The notes under the pieces were generated by a model, which saw only the letters and a program-made list of their open reading frames with translations, was not told the origin of the DNA and made no database searches. This document shows, piece after piece, positions 56,795-64,000 of a stretch of 64,000 bases of DNA. The DNA comes from Brachionus rotundiformis (taxonomy: Eukaryota > Rotifera > Eurotatoria > Ploima > Brachionidae). The stretch spans positions 1,812,120-1,876,119 of the forward strand of contig JAESIW010000020.1 in NCBI GenBank assembly GCA_016802295.1. Direction: 5' to 3'. The position numbers and the translations under genes are program-made. Numbering within the stretch: position 1 is the stretch's first letter; the number at the start of each line of letters is the position of its first letter.

Positions 56795-58662
56795 GGTAAA
56801 TTATCAAAATAGCAGTGATTAAAATAAAATGTTCATAATTACAAGGTATCAAAATAGAATGTTCAAAACGACATTACCTGTAAAATGACAAGTTCATAAT
56901 AAAAATGTTCATAATGTCATAATCATAATAGCTTTATTGAAGAAAAAAAAATAAGAATAAATAGTCAATTAATCAATTATTTTATTGTTTATAGTAAACT
57001 TAAATCTTTAATCGTCTCCAATTTCTTGTTTCGATCATAACTTGACAATATTTTCATCACAGAATTTATTTCACTTTTAACACACTTTGATTTTAATTTA
57101 CCGGTTCTTAATTTTAATATATTATTTTCCATTTTATTTTGTTCGTTTCTAAGTGAATCCACTAACTGATATATTAATGGGTGGTTGTTTAAGATACCTG
57201 AAAACGAGTTATGCCAAGACTCACAGAAATTGTTAGTTCTTGGTAAATCGTCTAACAAACGACTATTTATGTTCCACAATCCGATTGGAAACATAGGATC
57301 AATTTTTGTTTCAACTCGCTTATTAAAACGAGCACGAGTTATTTTAATTTTCTCTAAATAGTATTCATTTAAATAATCATAAAATTTCGATATACGTTCA
57401 TCAGTAACAGTACTTTCAACAAACAACCTAATTTCTTTAAAAGCTTCCACCACATCATCAACAGGCAGATATGCTAAACATTGTGGCATTACCAAAGCCT
57501 TATAAATTTTCACATTCTTAACATAATCAGTACTTAAACCCAATTCTTGAATTTTCCGCCACATGGACTGTTTAAAATGAAAATAGCAGCCGTAAATTTT
57601 AGTTTGCGGGAATATACCATCGACCGCATTTAAAAAAGCTTTTTCAAAATCACTCGTGATAGATTTCGGGTGAACCGTCAGATATTCACTTAATTTCTTT
57701 AGCATACGGGTATAAATACTTTGAGTTTTCCTGGGCAAAAATACATAAATGACCGGAAATGAGTGCTTCTCTAACATAACATGAAATGTATATACTTGTA
57801 CAAATGGTTTTGGAGCAACGCTAAATGTACCATCACAAAACACATCATTGTTTTCAACTAGAGCTATATTAGATAATGTTGCAAAAATAAAAAAACGTTC
57901 AGCGTCTTCGACTCCTGAGTCGTATAACATAAATTGTTCGTCTTTAAGACTTGTTAGTAACCAGTCAGGTAAACTAATATCAGATAGAGTCTCTGGCTCT
58001 TTTGGATAGTCAGGTTTAGTCTTTTTTTGCTCCCTTTGAATAACCTGCCTATCGGCACTATAGGACGGCAAATGTACTACTACGTGATCATCGTGTGGCT
58101 TTTCAACTAAACTTAAAATTTTCCTCGCTTTATCATCTGAATTTGCAGCCCTTTCTTTGATAAGACGCCGTCGTTCTAACAACTCGAATTTAGTAACATC
58201 TGGTTGTTCTAAATGCTTACCATTTGTTATGTAATAATCGCATTTTATTCCAACTGTTTCTGTAAATGTATATCCAGCCGCTTTGCAGCTATTTACTATA
58301 CAACGCCAAGATACTTTAGTTGATTCTTTGCAAGCATATGAACGTTTAAAATAATAACCAAGGTGATAAAGTTGTGGAGATTTTTTTTGAGAAAGAGTAA
58401 TAGCCGCTTTTTCATCGCTCGGCTCAATAGAGTGTAACTCCAATGAGTTTAAATTGCTAGCAAGTTCATCCATTACAAAAATATGTAAGAAATAATAAAT
58501 TTTGTTTGCTATTTTACTGATATGTTAATTTGATCATTTCAAAGTGATTCATGTCATTTTGAAACATTCAAATTAATTATGTTTTTTTTTCTATTTTTTT
58601 TTTATTTTGATTATGTTATTTTGATTGTCTTATTTTGATCATTGCTATTTTAATACACAGTC
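56795..58662 (-). mobile_element. MULE-type DNA transposon with intact frame, inverted ends and 9-bp target duplication
   Basis: GTAATTTAG stands at 56786-56794 and again at 58663-58671, a perfect 9-bp direct repeat as made by Mutator-like elements. Between them the left end and the reverse complement of the right end align over about 40 bp (ATCAAAATAGCAGTGATTAA / ATTAAAATAGCAATGATCAA), imperfect at the outermost bases. AAAATA-type motifs recur in both subterminal regions. The 1868-bp element carries one uninterrupted transposase gene. Short, with no passenger gene. Confidence 0.85.
56989..58473 (-). CDS. MULE transposase with N-terminal FLYWCH-like zinc finger
   Basis: Single exon, 494 aa, no stops or frameshifts. 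N-terminal FLYWCH-like finger at about 38-92 (WRCIVNSCKAAGY ... NGKHLEQPD); the usual HxH end has one clear His. The MULE DDE core follows: first Asp in NDVFCDGTFSVAP, second in SITSDFEKAFLNAV, the C/H pair in YGCYFHFKQSMW, and the Glu in TNNFCESWHNSFSG. All catalytic residues are visible. The protein ends soon after the core (DRNKKLETIKDLSLL) and has no SWIM finger, unlike the relic at 41321. Start chosen at the ATG at 58473, 11 residues before conserved LHSIEPSDEK. It would bind the element ends and cut and paste them in the nucleus. Confidence 0.9.
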   Translation of the reverse strand: MDELASNLNSLELHSIEPSDEKAAITLSQKKSPQLYHLGYYFKRSYACKESTKVSWRCIVNSCKAAGYTFTETVGIKCDYYITNGKHLEQPDVTKFELLERRRLIKERAANSDDKARKILSLVEKPHDDHVVVHLPSYSADRQVIQREQKKTKPDYPKEPETLSDISLPDWLLTSLKDEQFMLYDSGVEDAERFFIFATLSNIALVENNDVFCDGTFSVAPKPFVQVYTFHVMLEKHSFPVIYVFLPRKTQSIYTRMLKKLSEYLTVHPKSITSDFEKAFLNAVDGIFPQTKIYGCYFHFKQSMWRKIQELGLSTDYVKNVKIYKALVMPQCLAYLPVDDVVEAFKEIRLFVESTVTDERISKFYDYLNEYYLEKIKITRARFNKRVETKIDPMFPIGLWNINSRLLDDLPRTNNFCESWHNSFSGILNNHPLIYQLVDSLRNEQNKMENNILKLRTGKLKSKCVKSEINSVMKILSSYDRNKKLETIKDLSLL

Positions 58663-58761
58663 GTAATTTAGATTATTTAGCCAAAAAAGGAAAATTTTAT
58701 ATAAAACACATTTTTCCTTTAAGAAAAATACTTAGAAGTTCATTATTATATGTTTTAAAAA

Positions 58762-60361
58762 ATGGATCCTAACGTAATTCAACGTAATTCAATAGAACAA
58801 GTTGTACTATCAATTGACTCTTAATTGAATTAAGGGTAAATTAGCTTTGGAAATTATTCATCAAAATTTAAATGAGCATGTTGGAGTTATAGTTACTGTT
58901 GGAAAAAAAAGACTTGGCAAATCATTTATGCTTAATAGGCTGATTGGTATTGAATATTTTTGTTTTAAAATATAAGAAATTATTAATAAAATTTTAGGGT
59001 CTTGAGTCAAAAAAAGCTTCAAAAGAATCGGATTATAAGATATTTGTTTTAAGTCTTTTATTTAGTTCATATTTATACTGTTTACCATTCCCTGATTTGG
59101 AACATTCAAGTGGACTTTCGAGTAAAAAGCTTTTACTTGCAATTGAAAATTAAAAAAGGGACGATTTTAGTGAGAAATTCTATGATGAATTGAATAAACT
59201 TTGTCAACGGATAAAAGATAATTTCCAAATTAAAATGTTTAATCAGAAAAAATTAACAGGAATATTCTCAGAATTTATTAAAAAAGTTGTCGAAAATTTA
59301 AATGATGGAAAAACAACTTTAGTCGTGGACATGGTTGAAGTTCTAATAAAGATAGAATCTAATCAAAATTTAGAAGAAATTAAAAAAAATATTTATAAAA
59401 ATTAAGTTTTTTCTAAACTTCCACTAAAGTGGGAATCAATGAGTTCTATTGAGGAAAAAGTCCGAACTGAATGCTTGGATGAATTAAAGAAAAAATTAGA
59501 TGTAAACTATTTTAAAGAATATCAGGATCTTTTTACGTCATTTATTTTGAACCAAAAAGATAAAAGTGGAATATTCTTTGATTTTATAAGACAAAATAAA
59601 AATATGATTGAAAAAATAAGTGATGATGAATTTCAAAATATGGAAACTAATTATAAAAATAGAAAAAATAAATGATTATTGAATGAATGTTTCATTGAAA
59701 ATTTTGAAAGTAGTGAAAATGATATAGCTAACGAACTATTTGATGAATTCAAAAGAAAACTTAAAGATTTTTGTAAAAATAAAACAGAAACGATTATCAA
59801 TATCAAGCTTTATGAAGAAAAATTTAAAGAAAGAAGAGAAAATTTAGATTTTCGGAAAAAAATTTCTTGAAGAATATTTGGATAAAGAATGGGACACGAT
59901 AAGACTTAAATTTAATTCAAAAATTTACCAGAGTATGAAGATTTAGTTTCTTATTTTGAGGAAAAATATCAAAATCTTTGTATAAATGAACCGAAAAAAA
60001 ATAAATGTTAGAAGTATTATCATACAAAAAATTATAAATCATTAAAAGACCTTGTTAAAAACAAACTTGACCTTGAAAATATCACATAATAACAAAAAAG
60101 ATTAAAAGAAAAAAAATATAATGAACAACAAAAAATTACATTTAATTACTCTACTCCAATATTAAACAGTTTTACGGAATTTAAAGAATTTCCAAGAAGT
60201 AAAGAAAAAAATTACGAAAAACATGATGGTAAAATTTAAATACTTGTCAATTTTCTGAAAATACTAAAAACGAATTTTAAAATGGACCGCGTGGCAAAGT
60301 TGGATCACTTGACATGCGCTTTAAGAAAAATTGGGGACGCGAAAAGTGGGAAGATTGATTT
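58762..60361 (+). pseudogene. Decayed guanylate-binding-protein-like GTPase
   Basis: Starting from an ATG (MDPNVIQRNSIEQVVLSIDS, then stop) the sequence reads LALEIIHQNLNEHVGVIVTV then GKKRLGKSFMLNRLIG. That is the P-loop region of GBP/atlastin GTPases (GLYRTGKSYLMNKLAG in human GBP), with LGKS keeping the essential Lys-Ser. Further on come SLLFSSYLYC-type remnants and a series of helical, Lys/Glu-rich open pieces at 59190-59402, 59439-59672 and 59679-59867, like a GBP helical tail. They are broken by stops and frame changes. A last open piece near 60290-60349 reads NGPRGKVGSLDMRFKKNW. Many lesions make it non-functional. A fast-evolving, poorly spliced live gene is unlikely. Confidence 0.65.
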
Positions 60362-60928
60362 AATTACCAGTTTTATTTAACAAATTCAATTAATGTTTCA
60401 ACCAAAAACTAAACAATAAATCATAGCTATCAGTTTTTTTTTTATTTTAAAATCTATTTTAAAAAAAATATATTCCGGTTTTCTAATCATATATTTTACG
60501 CATTTCGAAAAAAGATTTTTTGCTAAATAAAAATATGAATAAAATTAATAATGATACTTTTTTTTAATAATTTCAACTGGATTCCTTTTTTTATCGGTTA
60601 TTATTGGCTTGCCCAGATTCTGAGATGATATGAGTTCTAATCAGGTCGAGCTGACAAAAATAATGTTCAAATTTATGTAAGAATTTTAATTTTTCTTAAT
60701 CCTTTTATATTTGCTTATATTTCTAATTTTAAGATTAATAATTTTTTTTGTTTATTTAAAAAAATATTTGATTTTTTTTTATTAAATTTAAAGGTTTTTG
60801 TTTTATCACGAATAAGATTTTTCTTTTAATTTGATTACAGATCTTAAAAAATTAACATTTTTCCATAAAAATTTTGCTAATTTATTTGAAAATCTTTTAA
60901 AAACATAATACTTTCATGGTTATATAAA
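60362..60928. other. Spacer upstream of PGAP1
   Basis: 570 bp of AT-rich DNA; probable promoter and 5' UTR of PGAP1. No other feature seen. Confidence 0.4.
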
Positions 60929-63703
60929 ATGTTTCTAAACACACTAGTCCGCTTAACATTGGTGGCTGCAACTCTCGTATCGATTGGAGTCGGTATAGTG
61001 GACTATCTCAGAAATTTTGACCAAAATGAATGTTCAATGACATATATGTATGAGTATCCACGTTTGATACCAATAAATTTGAATGAAGATTCTGATTTCG
61101 TTAATTACAAATTATATCTTTATTGTGAAGGCTATTTTTGTCAAAAATTTGAAAATTTACGGTTTACTGAACCTGGTCTAGTTCCAGTTTTATTCATTAC
61201 TGGTAATGCCGACTCACATATGCAAGTGCGAAGTCTGGCATCGGTTTCTTTGGACAAGAGCAAAACCAAATATCTTCATAAAAAATTTCTTTACTTTACT
61301 ATCAGTTTTAATGAAGAATTGAGTGCACTTTATGGTCCAGTCATCGAAAAGCAGACCATTTATGCTCGAAAATGTATCCAAAAAATTCTTTCTCTATTTG
61401 AGATTATTTCGGAACAAAACAGACCAAAAAGTGTTCTTGTAATCGGCAATTCTATGGGAGGCATCGTAGCCAGAAATATTCTGCTACCTCGCACAGATGA
61501 TTCTTTTGATTTGAATAGCGTCAACACAATTATTACAAAATCAAGTCCTCATAATAGACCAGTAATAAATATTGACTCAAAAATGTCCCAAATATACCAA
61601 GACATAAATACCTATTGGCTTAACTCTTCAGAAAATAGGTTGAAAAATGTTGTTCTGGCGTCTCTCTTTGGCGGGCACAGAGACATCTTGGTACGAAGTG
61701 GTTTAAGTAACATAAAAGAATGGAAAGATAATTCAACCGCTGCTTTTATATCGTCATATACTCCATCTATTCCATTTGTTTGGCGTTCAATAGATCATCG
61801 TTGTATGGCATGGTGCCGTGAGCTGGTTTTAACAGTTACTAGGGCTTTATTTGATTTGATAGATTCCAAAACAGGACAAATTTATGAAAGTAGAGAAATA
61901 AGAGAAGCTGTTTTGACTAAACATTTTGATGGTGTTCAAAAAAGTTCCAAATTAAAAAAGGTAAAAATTGAAGGCCAATTATTTAACATAGAAAAAAAGA
62001 CCGAATTTTTTTATGAATTTAATTCTTATAATCCAAAAGATCAAAAGTCTGTTTTATTTAATTTAAATGTAATTAAAGATGACTTTGATTCTTTATTTAT
62101 TTATACAAATTTAAATGAAAAATATTCATTTAACCTATGTGAAAATATTGATGAATCAGAATGCTTAAATCCGATGGATCTGATGACTGAGTATGGCCAA
62201 ATATTACCACCATTATACGAGAATCGGGAAATTAGTCTAAAATCTATTAATTTAAATAATTTGATTGAATTGAAGCAAAAATACGCTTTTTTGCTGATCA
62301 GAATACCAATTCATACAACCAAAGTGGCTCATCAGATTATTCTGAAATTAGACTGGTATAAAAAGAATTCTAGATATAATTATTTAAGTAAGCTTGAAGA
62401 TATTAAGCTAGAATCGTATCCAATCTTTTCGAGATTTTATTTACCAAGTATTAAAAACGTATTCCAAGTTTACAATTTGGAAAAAATTCCTTTAAAAGAT
62501 TCATGTGATTTATTTCTTCAAAAAGAAATAAATAGTAAAAAGAATACACTTCTATCAAGTTGTTTAATGGTAATTTTTTACGAACAACATGTTGGTCAAA
62601 TTGAAAATTCCGAGTCTATCCAAACCAAGTCAAAAAATATAACCATCAAACTCACTAAAAATATAAATAATAGTGACCTATGCTATTTTGATTTGATAAG
62701 ATTTGATCCGATTCACTTGGTTAAATCGAGTAAAAACATTGGTAAAACAAATGCCAATGCATACCAAATTAGTTTTAAATTTAACATAATGGGATCCATG
62801 GGTCAATTTATAAGATTTTATGGTTTATTTTTTCCCTCGTTTTTGACATGTATTCTTCAATTCTATGACATAATTTCCTTAAGAATAAAACCATCTATTT
62901 CCGGAATATTTTTGGAACACTATAATCGAGAGCTAAAAAATCATTTATACATCATTTCGATACTCAGTTCTTTAAATTTTTTGCCAGTTTATTTACAGAC
63001 AGATTTAGAATTACTAGAATCGGAAAATCTTAATTCTAATTTTTTGCCTTTATTATTATACTTATCATCATATGTTATTCTATTAATATTATCATTATTC
63101 ATCAGTGTCATTTCAGGTTTTATAAAATTATTTATAAAAAGTATTCTTTTAAAAATACTTCCCTTTCTTACTTCTAAGAATATGAAAATTATCTTTCGAA
63201 TTTTATCTTTAGTTTTGTTTACCATAGCAGGATTCTATTCATCTACTCTAGCCATTTGTATTCTATTTTATGCCGAATTTTTGTCTATTTTACTAAATGA
63301 AAGTGATAAATTGTTCAACCAGACAAGATTATTTTTCATGTATTTTTTATTAGTATTAAATATACCAGGACTAATCGTTTGGGCAAAATCAATTACCAAT
63401 TTCAGCATAAAACCCATGAGTTTAATTTTTGAAGATTGTGCTTTGGAAGCAGCTCAAGGTTTTTTTGTCATAGTAATTTTAAATTGGATTAAGTTTGATG
63501 GTGGAATGATGCAAAATTTTTTTCTAAACGAAAAAATTGTTAGCTTATTGCTTTTTACAAATTCAATAATGACAGTCTTATATAGTATGATCAATTTATA
63601 CAGATTACAATACTTTATATTAGCTCATTTATTGATTGTATCCCTGAGACCTCGAAACAAAATAACCAAAAACGAAAAAACTGATAAAAAAAAGAAGGAT
63701 TAA
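60929..63703 (+). CDS. PGAP1: GPI inositol-deacylase PGAP1
   Basis: Single exon, 924 aa (human 922). An N-terminal transmembrane anchor (LTLVAATLVSIGVGIVDYL) is followed by MTYMYEYPRLIP and VPVLFITGNADSHMQVRSLA, then FNEELSALYGPVIEKQT and the nucleophile elbow VLVIGNSMGGIVARN with Ser175. Human has GHSMGG; here His is Asn. KSSPHNRPVINID follows, then conserved SIDHRCMAWCRELV, which holds the catalytic His region. The luminal beta domain extends to about 620, and the last 270 residues have about seven to nine membrane spans. PGAP1 removes the inositol acyl chain from GPI anchors in the ER, which licenses GPI proteins for export. The C-terminus is basic (KKKKD), fitting ER retention. Confidence 0.96.
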   Translation: MFLNTLVRLTLVAATLVSIGVGIVDYLRNFDQNECSMTYMYEYPRLIPINLNEDSDFVNYKLYLYCEGYFCQKFENLRFTEPGLVPVLFITGNADSHMQVRSLASVSLDKSKTKYLHKKFLYFTISFNEELSALYGPVIEKQTIYARKCIQKILSLFEIISEQNRPKSVLVIGNSMGGIVARNILLPRTDDSFDLNSVNTIITKSSPHNRPVINIDSKMSQIYQDINTYWLNSSENRLKNVVLASLFGGHRDILVRSGLSNIKEWKDNSTAAFISSYTPSIPFVWRSIDHRCMAWCRELVLTVTRALFDLIDSKTGQIYESREIREAVLTKHFDGVQKSSKLKKVKIEGQLFNIEKKTEFFYEFNSYNPKDQKSVLFNLNVIKDDFDSLFIYTNLNEKYSFNLCENIDESECLNPMDLMTEYGQILPPLYENREISLKSINLNNLIELKQKYAFLLIRIPIHTTKVAHQIILKLDWYKKNSRYNYLSKLEDIKLESYPIFSRFYLPSIKNVFQVYNLEKIPLKDSCDLFLQKEINSKKNTLLSSCLMVIFYEQHVGQIENSESIQTKSKNITIKLTKNINNSDLCYFDLIRFDPIHLVKSSKNIGKTNANAYQISFKFNIMGSMGQFIRFYGLFFPSFLTCILQFYDIISLRIKPSISGIFLEHYNRELKNHLYIISILSSLNFLPVYLQTDLELLESENLNSNFLPLLLYLSSYVILLILSLFISVISGFIKLFIKSILLKILPFLTSKNMKIIFRILSLVLFTIAGFYSSTLAICILFYAEFLSILLNESDKLFNQTRLFFMYFLLVLNIPGLIVWAKSITNFSIKPMSLIFEDCALEAAQGFFVIVILNWIKFDGGMMQNFFLNEKIVSLLLFTNSIMTVLYSMINLYRLQYFILAHLLIVSLRPRNKITKNEKTDKKKKD

Positions 63704-64000
63704 TCTTACAAATTTTAAAATTTAAATAAACTTATTTTTAATAGACAAAATTATAATCTTATTCTTAAGAAAATGTGTAAAAATATGTTTTTATGATCTT
63801 TTTGCTGAAAAAAAGATGAATCTGGGTTTTATAATCTTATTTATTAATCAAAAAAAGTAACTACTTACTAATTGTAATTTTTTTGTCGAAAAATTTTAAA
63901 TATAGGCACTGATAAAATGTTAAATAATTTTGATTTAAAGATAAAATTTATAAAGAATCAAATATTTTTTAAAATGGATATTTTGATGGATAAACTTATT
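63704..64000. other. 3' flank of PGAP1
   Basis: AT-rich; TTTAAATAAAC about 20 bp after the stop is a likely polyadenylation signal. Nothing else seen before the window edge. Confidence 0.5.

Overview
This window is AT-rich nuclear DNA from a small-genome animal. Most genes carry short GT-AG introns (about 42-100 nt), with a few longer than 1 kb. Nearly every gene has a clear metazoan counterpart: FAAH2, a calponin/transgelin, a lipase, ASCC3, GAS41/YEATS4, a Kv-channel beta subunit, a TJAP1-like coiled-coil protein, a YTHDC2/Bgcn-type protein, LAMTOR2, MED4, a GPCR, BCS1, ISCU, DZIP1, a FAM234-like protein, ESF1, an MBD5/6-like protein and PGAP1. There is also an initiator tRNA-Met. The base composition, compact genes and FLYWCH/MULE transposons would fit a monogonont rotifer such as Brachionus, but that is inference.

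Layout. 1-357: start of FAAH2 (minus), cut by the window edge. 1734-2334: two-exon calponin-like gene. 2775-4004: secreted lipase (minus). 5441-5890: LINE relic. 6024-13469: complete four-exon ASCC3 (minus), followed by four-exon YEATS4 (13636-14472, minus). 14566-17250: twelve and a half copies of a 215-bp tandem repeat whose unit looks like a structured RNA gene. 18258-21971: Kv-beta with two alternative first exons. 22117-23605: small mobile-element debris. 23668-24697: TJAP1-like gene (minus). 25718-30479: eleven-exon Bgcn/YTHDC2-like gene with decayed helicase motifs. 31598-34297: LAMTOR2, MED4 and a three-finger zinc protein, all on plus. 35570-40165: GPCR, BCS1 and ISCU, all on minus. 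40603-41566: inverted-repeat element and a MULE relic. 42888-46654: DZIP1. 47542-47613: initiator tRNA. 47719-49840: FAM234-like (minus). 50586-52382: ESF1. 52992-54485: MBD5/6-like (minus). 55504-56165: assembly gap flanked by the same ~450 bp on both sides. 56795-58662: MULE transposon with intact reading frame, inverted ends and a 9-bp target duplication. 58762-60361: decayed GBP-like GTPase. 60929-63703: PGAP1.

The genes do not form one pathway. ASCC3 acts in alkylation repair and ribosome rescue, YEATS4 and MED4 in chromatin and transcription, ESF1 in ribosome biogenesis, and BCS1 and ISCU in mitochondria. Exon joins given below were worked out by hand from reading frame, GT/AG ends and protein family similarity. 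Each multi-exon gene reported as complete gives an uninterrupted frame across its joins. The most interesting signals are the tandem array with its cloverleaf-like unit and possible Pol III signals, the helicase-dead Bgcn-like protein, the possibly active MULE, and the Asp-to-Glu change in the Kv-beta active site.
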